Origin: Euborellia annulipes
Taxonomy: Eukaryota > Arthropoda > Insecta > Dermaptera > Anisolabididae
Length of the DNA stretch: 64,000 nucleotides
Direction: 5' to 3'
Assembly: GCA_023213315.1 (NCBI GenBank)
Contig: JAKCPI010026274.1
Location: 42,820-106,819 of the forward strand
Below, piece by piece: positions 33,418-44,749 of the stretch. A model generated the notes under the pieces. It saw only the letters and a program-made list of their open reading frames with translations. It had not been told where the DNA came from and did no database searches. Made by a program: the position numbers and the translations under genes. Positions within the stretch are counted from its first letter, which is position 1, and each line of letters opens with the position of its first letter.

Positions 33418-34007
33418 TAAACCTAACAATGGATTCCAGTAGAGTTTTATACGCTGATTATCATGCAATTTCCCGATTTTTTACAACACGTCAGAGTTTT
33501 GAGATATTATCGGTCAAAATGACGAAAAAGGCCATTTTGACCTATTTTCGAGTCCCATTAAATATTAAACAGCAATATTTGAAATCAAAATATTTTGTTG
33601 ACGTAATAGAAAACAGCTTCCTCTTTGATTTTCAAATTACCACTTGTTTTTAGCTCAATTAGAACTCGAGTTATAACTAAAAAACTAAGACCTTATGTTT
33701 TTATCTATGTTTATTATCCTTTATAATCACGTAGTTTTAGTTTTTTAGTTATAACTCGAGTTCTAATTGAGCTAAAAACAAGTGGTAATTTGAAAATCAA
33801 AGAGGAAGCTGTTTTCTATTACGTCAACAAAATATTTTGATTTCAAATATTGCTGTTTAATATTTAATGGGACTCGAAAATAGGTCAAAATGGCCTTTTT
33901 CGTCATTTTGACCGATAATATCTCAAAACTCTGACGTGTTGTAAAAAATCGGGAAATTGCATGATAATCAGCGTATAAAACTCTACTGGAATCCATTGTT
34001 AGGTTTA
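33418..34007. repeat. Near-perfect inverted repeat, 270-bp arms, ~50-bp loop
   Basis: The arms 33418-33687 and about 33738-34007 are reverse complements without visible mismatches, so each strand encodes the same 74-codon ORF (33429-33653 plus; 33772-33996 minus). The peptide has no domain I recognise. The sequence is related in style to repeat S (phrases about TTATAACTCGAG). The ORF is most likely accidental. Confidence 0.9.
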
Positions 34008-34139
34008 GGGGGAAATTAATTAAATGTAATTGAACAGCGTAAATTTGAATAATTTCAATGATTCAGCCTGCGAATTGTTCGCAGTTCGATAGATCATTTC
34101 ATTATTTTTTTGAGCAGGGAAAGGTTTTTTTGTCGAACT

Positions 34140-34725
34140 GAAATGTATTTTTCCCCACAAGAGTCACATCTATATATAAAATTAAGGTTTAATCATACAT
34201 TGCTCCAAATCCTGCCAAATTTTTTGGTTTGCACACGTTTCAACCAAGTTATGAACGAAAACACCCTCAACAAAATTTCTGTCTGTCTGTCTGTATGTAT
34301 ACATAATCGGTGGGTCACTAGAGGCTAGAAATGCCAAAACTGGGAGTGAAGGGTTGGGTGCGTGGTGGGATGGTGGGGTCCATGGGTTAGGCGTGTAGTG
34401 GTGCGCAGGGTTGGAATGCACGGGGTGGGGTGCGGGATTGAGGTGAGTAGAGTGGGGTGCCGGGGTGGTGCGGGGTGGATGGGGTGCAGGGTTCAAGGTG
34501 GGTGGTGCGCAGGTGCGTGGTGTGGGGAGCTGGGGGTTGGGCTACGAGGTGTTTGGTGCAGGGGGGGGGGTTAGTGGGTTAGGGTGCGGTTGGAGTGTTG
34601 GGAGGTGGTGGTGTGGTGCGGGGAGCATGGCTGGGTGGGGTTAGGGGTGTGGTGGGTGAGGCTGGGGTTCGTGGGCTGGGGGTCCAGAGGCGTGCTTGCA
34701 GCTGTATATATATATATATATATGG
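34140..34725 (+). repeat. Repeat with G-rich minisatellite, copy 1
   Basis: Starts with AAGGTTTAATCATACATTGC ... GAAAACACCCTCAACAAAAT, then (TCTG)n at 34280-34295 and TATGTATACATAATCGGTGG. About 340 bp of degenerate G-rich minisatellite follows (34340-34690, GGGGTGCGG/GGTGGGGT units) and finally (TA)n. An inverted, diverged copy is at 47216-48295. Open frames inside the minisatellite are compositional. Confidence 0.8.
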
Positions 34726-34876
34726 TGGACTGATTCTTCATTCTTGAATTCCATCCTAAATGTCTCTTATAGGGAATTCGGGCCAACTTATCTATATCTT
34801 CCTGAAATTTTTTTGTATTTCTGCAGAGTGACAACGTCTGCCTGCTAATTTTTTTAATTTAAAAAATGTTAATAGC

Positions 34877-35199
34877 CCAGGTAGCACAAGAATAATCTAT
34901 AAATATTCTGATAATATATTTTCTGGACATTGGAATATCCTGTGAATAATCTTTCAATCTTCGTAGATATTCTGGGAATTTTTCTTAGAACTAAAATATT
35001 CGTGTAGGACATTTAATTCAATTTACTAGAATATTCTTAGTTGAACATTCTTAGATTATCCACCAAAGGATATTCCCGGAAGATTCGTCTAAGAATTTTT
35101 CCGGTGCAAATATTCTAAGAATCTCCTGAGGATAATTGGAATATATATGTACTTTTAATATATTTGGTGGATATTCGTAGAATCTCTTGTGCTACCTGG
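34877..35199. mobile_element. MITE with CCAGGTAGCACAAGA termini
   Basis: CCAGGTAGCACAAGA (34877-34891) is the exact complement of TCTTGTGCTACCTGG (35185-35199). The inner part is an imperfect foldback rich in AATATTCTNAGAAT-like phrases. No ORF. The flanks (TTAATAGC / TAATGAGG) do not give a clean target duplication. Confidence 0.8.
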
Positions 35200-36002
35200 T
35201 AATGAGGTTAATTTCGAATAAAAATCTTTGTCTTGATAATATTAATAAAAATAATATTGATATAAATTTTTTCTCATTATAAAAAGATTTATTTTTTGCA
35301 AAAAAACGATTTCAAGAAAAGAATGCAATTTTATGCTATATTACTCAAATATGCAAAAATATGCAGTGGCAAATTTAACCCACAGTATCCTAGATTGCAT
35401 AATCCGGATAGATAATTGATCCCCTGGGTCGAATGTAAAAGCAAAGAGAAAATATGCAATTGCATAGAATCCGGTCTCTACTAATAAGCTATCCACACAA
35501 TTATATTATCATAATAAACTGAATATAAAATTTTCAAATTCTAGCTCAATCTGTTCGTTTGCAAAAAAATATCTAATCACAAAAATTTTTACTCTTTTCC
35601 CTCCTCTTTTTAAATGAACTTGGACTAATCGAATGTTAATATTTATTTTTTTCAACTAAATCTACATATATATTTATATATGTAATTCAATTCATTAAAA
35701 TACAAATATATATATTTGCTTTTGAAGCGAATATTTTTTTAAGAGGAATACATTAAATAAATAAAAAAAAGACCTTCCAGAAGTCACGCCCGAATATAAA
35801 ATCGAACGTTGTCTTTGATTACGTTATGCACAGATCAATGATCAATGAATAAAACAAGGAAGAGAGAAATTGAAGTTATCGTCCCCTTTAGGAAACAATT
35901 TTTAGTGATGGCACCATCTCAGACAGTAAATTAACATTCTCAAATAGCCTAAGGCCTAAATTGTACTGTGAAAGATTTCATCCAAGTCGACACACAATTT
36001 AC
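35200..36002. other. AT-rich DNA, part shared with 43440-43640
   Basis: About 34730-34860 and 35205-35290, flanking the MITE, match 43440-43640 inverted (CAGACGTTGTCACTCTG; TTCGAATAAAAATCTTTGT). The MITE therefore inserted into an older repeat. 35300-36002 is unique and AT-rich without a gene. Confidence 0.55.
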
Positions 36003-36597
36003 ATGTAGTTGTTCCCCATATGTCTATTCTTAGGGATTTTTTTGAAATTAAGACAAATTATTATTTAAGAAATATTTCTGCATCGATTGAATGGCAAAAC
36101 GAAATTTATGAATAATATAGTTCCGGAGATATAAAATTCCAAAGATAGTTTTTCAGACTCTTATATATTGCTATATGGGATATCAGAAAGTTTTCATAAA
36201 TTAATTATAATTAAGATACTCTTCTTATCATTGTTATAAAAAACTATACCAACATTAAAAAATAATAATACATTTTTTTAGAAATTCATAGTTGTAACAG
36301 TTTCGAGATAATAATGAAAAATTACACCTAGTAACAACGTTAATAACCTAAAATATGGGTTAATTTTTAGCATGCTTGCTTCAACTAGCCGTAACAGCTT
36401 AACCGTTTATTAAGAATTTTACGCACAACAATCTTTATAATGTATTTTATCTGTCATTGATGTAGTATCTGCTTAGACAATGTTGCCAGACGATACGGGA
36501 TCTAGGCAGTGGTATAAACAGCAAAAGCTTTGGGCTTATGGTTCGTTCTATATACTCTAGAATTAACTTTTGCCATTTGACGCGAAATACTACCTAT
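36003..36597 (-). mobile_element. TTAA-type element P, copy 0 (inverted, diverged)
   Basis: The reverse complement of the sequence at 36650-37330, with many substitutions (AAACGAAATTTATGAA, TTAACCGTTTATTAAGAA, GGCAGTGGTATAAACAGCAA). It sits head to head with copy 1. The junction 36598-36645 is a perfect palindrome around AAAAAATATTTTTT. Its TTAA ends are mutated. Confidence 0.75.
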
Positions 36598-36649
36598 CGA
36601 GCTAAATGGATTTATAAAAAATATTTTTTATAAATCCATTTAGCTCTGA

Positions 36650-37334
36650 TTAAGGTAGTTGTTTCGCGACAATACTAGCAAAAGTTAATGCTAGAGTATA
36701 TAGAACAGACAATAAGGATTCATAAGCCCAAAACTTTTTGCTGTTTATGTACCACTACTAGCCAATCCCGTGCTCGTTTGACAAATCTGGCAACATTGTC
36801 CGAGCTTGAATATTTTTATCATAGAAATGACAGATAAAATACATTATAAAGGTCGATTTATTAAACAAAAAGTTCTTAATAAACGATTGAAAGCTGTTGC
36901 GACAATGGCTGAAGCGAAAAAACGTCAAAAAAGTACTAAAGTTAACCCACTTTTTTAGGTTAAATATATGCGTTGTTGCCAGCTTGTTTTTAGTGTAAAT
37001 TTTTCATTATTATCTCAGAAACTGTGTTGTAACTATGAATTAAAATTTTCTTAAAAAATGTATTAGTTATTGTTTAATGTTGGTTTAGTTTTTTATAACA
37101 ATGGTAAGAAGAGTTTCTTAATTATAATTAAATATGTATGTAAACTTTCCGATATCCCGTATAGTGCAATGTATAAGAGTCTGAAAAACTCTATCTTTGG
37201 AATTTAATATCTCCGGAACTATATTGTTCATAAATTTCGTTTTGCCACCAATCGATGCAGAAGTATTTAAATAATAATCTGTCTAAATTTCAAAAAATCC
37301 TAAGAAAACCCATATGGTGAAACAACTACCTTAA
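36650..37334 (+). mobile_element. TTAA-type element P, copy 1
   Basis: Bounded by TTAAGGTAGTTGTTTCGC and GTGAAACAACTACCTTAA. TTAA stands at both ends of copies 1, 2 and 3, consistent with a TTAA target as in piggyBac-like elements, or with TTAA being part of the TIR. The interior has a mini-ORF at 36905-36958 (MAEAKKRQKSTKVNPLF) that may be the remnant of an N-terminus. Otherwise non-coding. Confidence 0.75.
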
Positions 37335-37734
37335 ATAATTAAATTTTTTTATAAGCCTGATCTAAATAAAATTTCCTTTAATCACTTTATTAACAAAAAT
37401 CCAAACTTTACTGATTATTGTATCTTTTTTTTTTGGATGGAGAATTATAATAACCCCCCCCTCCAAAAAAATAAAATTTATTATAATAAAATATTTTTTT
37501 TTTTACAGATACTACACATCTGTGGATGATGTTTTAACGTCCGTCCAAAACTGAAGAAAGTTTACGAAGATTAAAAAATTCGTGACCGATCTTCTACAAC
37601 ACCACAAAGCGGGGAAATGAATAAAGGATTGGGTGATGATGATAAAATTCGAGAACAACTTTTTGATGTACAAACTTTTTGTCAAGGGGTATGAAATCAC
37701 AAATTTATTTAAATTTGCTTACATTAAAATAAAT
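37335..37734. other. AT-rich stretch, no gene recognised
   Basis: 37440-37505 has C-runs and T-runs. 37510-37690 looks unique. No domain seen in the 62-codon minus ORF. Confidence 0.5.
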
Positions 37735-37870
37735 TATTATTATCATTTCCTTCCATAATGTGTATTAATGAGAGTTTATTAATGGGAATTAAGGACAACT
37801 TTTTGTGTGATTTTTTTTTTATCAACGTTTCGTAGACTCTGTCAGATTTCTTCAGAGTTTCAAATAAAGT
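37735..37870 (+). mobile_element. Foldback X, copy 3 (truncated arm)
   Basis: TTATTATCATTTCCTTCCAT ... AATTAAGGACAACTTTTTGTG ... ATCAACGTTTCGTAGACTCT matches the left arm of X with ~85% similarity. On the minus strand it carries CTGAAGA-A-stem-GAAA (about 37828-37857). It stops abruptly at the mariner boundary, and the remainder of X is not found on the other side. Confidence 0.75.
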
Positions 37871-39060
37871 TATTGGATTGGCAACTAAGTAATTGCGGAT
37901 TTTTTTAGAAAATCAAAGACAATTTTTTCATGGAACTAAATAACTTTATTCTGTAATGTATTGCCCATTTTGATCAATGACCTTTTGCCATCTTTCAGGC
38001 AGCATCATAATCCCACGTTCATAAAACTTCTGGTTTTTATTAGCAAAAAACTGAATCAGGTACGATTTGACATCATCATCATTATTGAAATTTTTACCAT
38101 TCAAGGAGTTTTGTAAAGATCGAAATAAAAAGTAATCAGATGGTGCAAGGTCAGGACTATATGGTGGATGTGGCAAAACATCCCAACCAAGCTCCAATAA
38201 TTTTTGCCGAGTGACCAAAGATGTGTGTGGCCTTGCATTGTCATGATGGAATACAACACCTTTTCGATTTGTCAATTCGGCCCGCTTTTCTTCAACTGCA
38301 TTGTTTAATTTCGTTAGTTGTTCAATGTAGACAACAGAATTGATCGTTCGGTTGGGTGGTAAGAGTTCAAAGTAGACAATTCCTTTGTAATCCCACCAAA
38401 CTGATAACAAAACCTTCTTTTGATGAATACCAGCTTTTGATGTTGTTTGAGCTGGTTCACCTGGCCTGCTCCACGATCTTTTCCGCTTGATATTGTTGTA
38501 AACAACCCATTTTTCATCGCCAGTTATCAGTCGTTTTAAAAATGGATCATTTTCATTACGCTTCTTTAGCAAATCGCAGCTGTTAATGCGTTGCGTTAAA
38601 TGCGTTTCTTTCAGTTCGTGAGGAACCCATGTATCGAGTTTTTGAACATAGCCAAGTTGTTTTAAGTGATTTTCAATGCATGTATGTGATACATGAAGCT
38701 TCTCTGCAATCTCACGTGTTGTACTGTGACGATCCGAATCGATTATTGCTTTGATTAGGTCGTCATCAACTTCAACTGGACGACCAGAGCGTTTTTCATC
38801 TTTGAGTGAAAAATCACCAGAACGAAATTTGGCAAACCAATTTTGACACTGCCGTTCTTTAAAGGCTTCGTCGCCATAAACAGCACATAACTTTTTGTGA
38901 GCTTGCGATGCGTTTTTCCCTTTGCGGAAATAAAAAAGCAAAATATGACGAAAATGTTCCTTTTGATTTTCCATTTTTCAACGAACGCCAAACGAAAACT
39001 ACGCAACCGATCAAAAAACTTTTTTTACTGATTGACAGCTGAATTGCCAACTATCAAATA
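37871..39060 (-). mobile_element. Mariner element, apparently complete
   Basis: Flanked by TA (37871-37872 and 39059-39060). The left end reads TTGGATTGGCAACTAAGTAA and the right end, read inward, TTTGATAGTTGGCAATTCAG, sharing TTGGCAA and giving imperfect ~28-bp TIRs. It carries a single intact transposase ORF. About 1.19 kb, within the range of active mariners. Confidence 0.92.
37946..38974 (-). CDS. Mariner transposase, intact, 342 aa
   Basis: Cut-and-paste transposase acting at TA targets. The N-terminal half is a paired helix-turn-helix DNA-binding region (about residues 1-115) with RQCQNWFAKFRSGDFSL, KRSGRPVEVDD (a GRPR-like linker) and TTREIAEKLHVSHTCIENHL. A WVPHEL linker motif at about 116-121 follows. 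The catalytic triad is TGDEKW (D near 151), HHDNARPH (D near 244) and YSPDLAPSDYFLF (D near 279). Exactly 34 residues separate the last two Asp, as in D,D34D mariners. No stop or frameshift. The start ATG (MENQKEHFRHIL) lies 85 bp inside the TIR end. The cecropia/irritans-like subfamily is my guess. It may still be active. Confidence 0.96.
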   Translation of the reverse strand: MENQKEHFRHILLFYFRKGKNASQAHKKLCAVYGDEAFKERQCQNWFAKFRSGDFSLKDEKRSGRPVEVDDDLIKAIIDSDRHSTTREIAEKLHVSHTCIENHLKQLGYVQKLDTWVPHELKETHLTQRINSCDLLKKRNENDPFLKRLITGDEKWVVYNNIKRKRSWSRPGEPAQTTSKAGIHQKKVLLSVWWDYKGIVYFELLPPNRTINSVVYIEQLTKLNNAVEEKRAELTNRKGVVFHHDNARPHTSLVTRQKLLELGWDVLPHPPYSPDLAPSDYFLFRSLQNSLNGKNFNNDDDVKSYLIQFFANKNQKFYERGIMMLPERWQKVIDQNGQYITE

Positions 39061-39448
39061 ACAAAATGTTTCTGTTTTATTTGACTTATGCGCTATTATA
39101 CATTACATTAGTAGATTGATAATCCACAATGAATTTCTTGGAAACAAGCAGATTCAAGAGTTTATTAGAATTTTTAGCTAGATGATATAGTTGGCTGATC
39201 TCAAATTAAAATAAAATTTGGACTAATAGAACACAATGTTAGTTTTCAAAAAATAAACACACGTATCTTATGGCCATTATAAATGTTCTGGAGTATTATA
39301 AAGGAAACAACTCATCCAGAACCTTTGATTACCTAAACCTTAACTCATTTTCATTAAATTTTATGAATAATAAGAAAAGAGATTTTCTGTGTAAAATCCT
39401 GACGAAGAGAAATAGCTCAAATCTATACACAACACTCCCGGAATGTAC

Positions 39449-40151
39449 TTAAGGTAGTGATTGCTAGGATACTTCCAAAAGTATTAATGCTAGAGTATAT
39501 AGAACAGACAATAAGGATTCATAATTCATAAGCCCAAAACTTTTTGCTGTTTATGTACCACTACTAGCCAATCCCGTGCTCGTTTGACAAATCTGGCAAC
39601 ATTGTCCGAGCTTGAATATTTTTATCATAGAAATGACAGATAAAATACATTATAAAGGTCGATTTATAAAACAAAAAGTTCTTAATAAGCGATTGAAAGC
39701 TGTTGCGACAATGGCTGAAGCGAAAAAACGTCAAAAAAAGTACTAAAGTTAACCCACTTTTTAGGTTAAATACATGCGTTGTTGCCAGCTTGTTTTTAGT
39801 GTAAATTTTTCATTATTTATTCATTATTATCTCAGAAACTGTGTTGTAACTATGAATTAAAATTTTCTTAAAAATGTATTAGTTATTGTTTAATGTTGGT
39901 TTAGTTTTTTATAACAATGGTAAGAAGAGTTTCTTAATTATAATTAAATATGTATGTAAACTTTCCGATATCCCGTATAGTGCAATGTATAAGAGTCTGA
40001 AAAACTCTATCTTTGGAATTTAATATCTCCGGAACTATATTGTTCATAAATTTCGTTTTGCCACCAATCGATGCAGAAGTATTTAAATAATAATCTATCT
40101 AAATTTCAAAAAAATCCTAAGAAAACCCATATGGTGAAACAACTACCTTAA
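39449..40151 (+). mobile_element. TTAA-type element P, copy 2
   Basis: TTAAGGTAGTGATTGCTAGG at the left and AACAACTACCTTAA at the right. The interior is near identical to copy 1 from AATGCTAGAGTATATAGAAC on. The mini-ORF is frameshifted by one extra A. The first ~35 bp differ, so the left TIR is damaged. Confidence 0.8.
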
Positions 40152-41126
40152 AAGAATTTTCATTTGACCACATATCTAAATATAATTTTAAAACAACATA
40201 CAAAAACAAAACAGTTGAGCAATGTTTAATCTTTATATAAAATTAATGTTATATATAAATTTAATATGTATAAAATTTAACTTTTTAAATATAAAATAAT
40301 CAAATCGCCGAGAATCTTGAATAGTATATTTATATGTATATCATTCAAAGTCTTGTAAAGGTGTTCCTACTTTATAATATAAAGTGAGGAAAAACCGGCT
40401 TGGAAGATTTCTTATTAGAATAAATAATTTGTTTCTCTTGATAAAATGAGGGCAAGCAATCAATAAAAAAAGGTGGATGGGAAATAAATATGACTAATTA
40501 GTAAGAAAAGGAAACCCATGATGATCTAGTCTAGAGGATTTATCTATTGTTAATTTGCCATGTGCTTTTCGGGTCAATGGTCTAAGACACTGAATATCCT
40601 TCCATTGTGATAGAGATAAAAAAAACGCAGCCATTCAATGACACGTTTGCAATTCTATAAAAATTTTCGAATATTTTATAATTAGAAAAATAAGAGTTGT
40701 ATTTTACCAAAGATTAGATGAATTTCTTCAACTTGCTTGTTTATTTACTGTATTATGTATAATAAATATTTCTTATCTCTTTAGAAGAAGATTATTATAA
40801 AATTATTTTTTTCTTCCTAAAAATTATAATAAATTAAGATCAAATTTCACAAAAATACAAAAAAAAAACGATTTTTTCTTGAAAAACAAAATAGATAAAA
40901 TAATTGACAACATGCAGTTCGGATATATTAAATATCAATAGAAAAGGATTCAAGGATTTTTCACTTGAAAAATGCACTTGTTTATGATAAAATATTTTTT
41001 TATTTTTTGGAATTCAACTTCAAATTTGATAAATTAAATTTTTTTTTCATGGTTTCATTAGAATGTCATATTTTTGTGTAAAGGTTTTTGTCAATCTTTT
41101 TATATTTATCAAATGCTTTGGTCTCT
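40152..41126. other. AT-rich stretch, no gene seen
   Basis: Nearly 1 kb of strongly AT-rich DNA between two P copies. No repeat or ORF of note. Confidence 0.5.
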
Positions 41127-41851
41127 TTAAGGTAGTTGTTTCGCGACAATACTAGCAAAAAGTTAATGCTAGAGTATATAGAACAGACAATAAGGATTCA
41201 TAATTCATAAGCCCAAAACTTTTTGCTGTTTATGTACCGATTCTAGCCAATCCCGTGCTCGTTTGACAAATCTGGCACCATTGTAAGAGATTGAATATTT
41301 TTATATTAAAATGACAGATAAAATACATTTTAAAAGTTAAAAAATTTCTATAAAAATCGTTTTGTTATTTTTTAACAAATGTAATCAACGCCTACGTTAC
41401 ACCTTATGAAAATTATAATTTTGAAAAAATCTAGCGCATGCGCGCTTTATACATCTTTCGCTGGTTAAATAAATGCGCTGTTGCCAAATTGTTTTTAGTG
41501 TAAATTTTTCATTATTTATTCATTATTATCTCAGAAACTGTGTTGTAACTATGAATCAAAATTGTCTTAAAATATGTATTGGTTATTGTTTAATGTTGGT
41601 TTAGTTTTTTATAAAAATGGTAAGAAGGGTTTCTTAATTATAATTAAATATGTATGTAAATTTTCCGATATCCCGTATAGTGCAATGTATAAGAGTCTGA
41701 AAAACTCTATTTTTGAAATTTAATATCTCCGGAACTATATTGTTCATAAATTTCGTTTTGCCACCAATCGATGCAGAAGTATTTAAATAATAATCTGTCT
41801 AAATTTCAAAAAAATCCTAAGAAAACCCATTTGGCGGAACAACTACCTTAA
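41127..41851 (+). mobile_element. TTAA-type element P, copy 3
   Basis: TTAAGGTAGTTGTTTCGCGA to CGGAACAACTACCTTAA. It differs from copies 1 and 2 at about 41335-41460, where the mini-ORF region is replaced by another sequence (CGCCTACGTTACACCTTATG, GCGCATGCGCGC). Confidence 0.8.
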
Positions 41852-42644
41852 TTGGTTTTAACTTTGAGACCTAGGTCAGGAGAGTATAACAACTTTCTGT
41901 CGGACCCATCCCTCTGATATCCTTTTTCTAGGTATGCAAAGGTCTAGTTTAGAACTTGCACCTTCTTATACCAATATTTTTTAAAAAAACATCTATCTAG
42001 TGTAGAATGAAAAATATTATATAGTTTTTTTTAATTAACGATATTTAGGGTTTATTGTCTAAATAGATAAAAAACTTTTTTACGAATATGATACTCTCAA
42101 AAGAAAAAGCCTTTATTTTGTGATTCAAGTCTGGATTGTTCGGTTAATTTTGCTTTTAATAAAATATATAGTTTTTAAGTAGTCATACAAAGATATTGTA
42201 TGTTTTTGTCTTGGCGATGTTTTGTACTTTGAAGGGGATACGATTCAAGTTTAAGATATAAAAGATTAACCATGGGAAAGTTTGCAAGATCGCTATAAAA
42301 TAGGTTGAATGCGAAAAGAATTTCAATCTTTGAGTAAACTTGAAGTATAAATATTTAGATCTTTCACTATGATTATTTTATTACTAGTATACAGGGGGTA
42401 AAAAATATGTTATGGTACTTTAAGAGTGTTAAAATGATCAAAAAACATGTTCAAAAATGAACCGTTTTTATTGCATAATCCTGTTCGCGTTGAAATTTTA
42501 AATATGTAAATGATTTATTATTTTATTTTTAATCAGTAAGTAGAATTCTATCAAATTAACAATAAATATAAAATCTTTAAGATGACTTTTTATGGAAAAT
42601 TATCAAATTTAGAATTAAAGAGATATGCGTTTATTTATATTTGG
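41852..42644. other. AT-rich stretch, no gene recognised
   Basis: Nothing coding. No foldback noticed. Confidence 0.5.
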
Positions 42645-42788
42645 GTTGAAGGAGACAATAAAAGAGTGTGTCTTTTGATTATAAATTTTTAATTTATTTA
42701 TAATTCCAGCAGAAGACACTCTTTTATTGTCTCCTTCAATTTATAAAAATTCTGCTACTCTCGGCAAAAAGAAACTTTCAATTTAATA
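42645..42788. mobile_element. Foldback element Z, copy 2
   Basis: TTGAAGGAGACAATAAAAGA ... CTTTTATTGTCTCCTTCAA. Short arms with a collapsed centre, followed by CTGCTACTCTCGGCAAAAAG as in copies 1 and 3. Confidence 0.78.
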
Positions 42789-43439
42789 TATTTGGGTTGC
42801 TACCTGTAATCAGACTGGAAACAAGTCATTTCATGTTTATTTTTGCTAATATACTTGCTGCTTGAATTTTATTATGGTTGAAATAAATCATTAAAATATC
42901 TCAGTTTCAACATAAACATGAGGAACATAAAAACGGTTTACGGTTTGTGAGGAAATGTTTCTATCATCATTTTTGTTCATTCTGATAAATAGAATCGAAT
43001 CCTGAAAAGTTGCGACCCATATTTTTCTGACACCCCGAAACTATTTAAAGAGGTTCGAAACTGTTTATCATTTTTATAAGAAATTCTCTCAAATTTTTAC
43101 CATCGAATCATTGGATGGATTAAATAATTATTACCGAATTTTGAAGATGATCATCTGTCCCATTACCGAGAAATAAATTATTGAAAATTGTCCTTTTAAC
43201 GTGGAAGTAAATGGACCGAGCTTTTAAAAAGGCAAAACTTCTATACAAATTATACCATTTTTAAGAAATTTATACAGATCAATAATTGAACTTTTATGAA
43301 ACGAATGATACATTTTTCAATAGATTTGACAGTCTAGTTAATTAGTTATTCATAAATGTAAAAATAAAAAAAGCTATTTGCAGCCAACAGAATATGACAA
43401 AAGCACTAGTGTAGAATTCCAACACTATTTCTTGAAATC
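42789..43439. other. AT-rich stretch, no gene recognised
   Basis: No ORF or repeat found. Confidence 0.5.
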
Positions 43440-43640
43440 GTTTTTGTGTTAAATAAATGTTTTTATAATGAGAAAAAATTTATCTCAATATTCTTTTTAT
43501 TAATATTATTAAACAAAGATTTTTATTCGAAATTAACAAACTTTTTATTGAAAAAATTTGGTGGGCAGACGTTGTCACTCTGTAGAAATAGAAAAGATTT
43601 TTTTCGAAGATCAACCAGATAAGATAAACAGTCTCAAACT
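43440..43640 (-). repeat. Inverted copy of the repeat at 34.73-35.29 kb
   Basis: Shared phrases: GGCAGACGTTGTCACTCTG and AACAAAGATTTTTATTCGAA. Unlike the other copy it lacks the CCAGGTAGCACAAGA MITE, so it shows the empty site. Confidence 0.65.
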
Positions 43641-44749
43641 CTAAATAACATAAGTTTTAGAAAATAGTGTAAAAGTAAATAGAATAATAACAAAATTTTT
43701 GACTGAGACTGTATTGTAATAAACATGGGCTGGGCTCGAAGTATTTCCCACGGGGATCGGGGTGATGGTGCATTTGGGGTGGCAAAAGGGTCCTGCAGGC
43801 AAACGGGGCAGGATGGGGGCGGCTAGGAGACCTCTCTCCTTTATGTCTCAATCCGTTGATCACACGCAAATTAACCATCGACAAGAAGATAAGGAGAAAA
43901 CAACCGGGGAATGTCGAACTCAGTCATGCCGAGAGAGAAATTCAAATCGGATGGAGAATGCCAGGCCAGAACCGCCAGGGTTGCAAAATAGATTTAAAAC
44001 TCACTTCAAGAAAAAAAACAACGTGGCGTCAGCGAAAATTTTTCGCTTAATTTGCTTCTGTTGATGTTGCAATTGGATTTTGCTCTAGCCGAGTCAAAAG
44101 TTTTATTTTTTCATTAATATAATTTTTTTAATTGCATTCTTGTCGATGTCAAAAATATATTTACGTAATATTGTGAAGAAAAATTGAAAACTCTTCAAAT
44201 GCTAAAAAAACAAAAAACATAGGTCAGTTATTAAAACGTAGAGTGAATGTGCATATTTTTAATTAATTTAAGATTATTAGCTCTAATCCCATTCAGTCTA
44301 ATACAAATACCATATTTTAATGCTGTTTAGTAACAAATTAATCGACTTCATACCATAATATTACTCCATGCCTAATATTTATTATTCTTATTTAATATGA
44401 TTTAATAGGGTACTGAGTGGTATCCTTATTGAATTGAATCACATTATTTTAACTAGTAAGTGATTGAATCATATCTTTAACTAGTAAGTGGAAAATATTT
44501 GTAATAGACATAAGATGAAGAAGGTAAGTACTTCAAAACTATCGACAATAAATTAATAAAATATTTACATATATATATATGTATATTTATATAGACATAT
44601 AATATATCACCAGCAAATTAATAAAACGGACACTAAGTAATTTTAGAAAATAAATAAATTTAAATGATTTTTTTAATTAATATTTTGACTAAAAATTATG
44701 TAGTCAAAATTGCCCTTAAAAATCATTTTATTTTGAAAATTAATAATGC
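43641..44749. other. Non-repeat stretch, no gene recognised
   Basis: 43730-44060 is distinctly GC-richer (GGGATCGGGGTGATGGTGCA, GGGCAGGATGGGGGCGGCTA) and open for 100 codons on the plus strand, but the residues are low-complexity-like and match no family I know. It may be an exon, CpG-rich promoter or UTR. The remainder is AT-rich. Confidence 0.4.

Noticed and set aside
33429..33996. Two identical 74-codon ORFs on opposite strands
   Set aside because: Direct consequence of the perfect inverted repeat; no ribosome context, no domain, no other copy with selection evidence.
34182..34834. G/W/V-rich and P/H-rich ORFs
   Set aside because: Same minisatellite effect in the G-rich copy.
43756..44064. 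100-codon plus-strand ORF as a real gene
   Set aside because: No domain, no splice signals I trust, and a second overlapping frame is equally open; noted as an unassigned GC-rich island.
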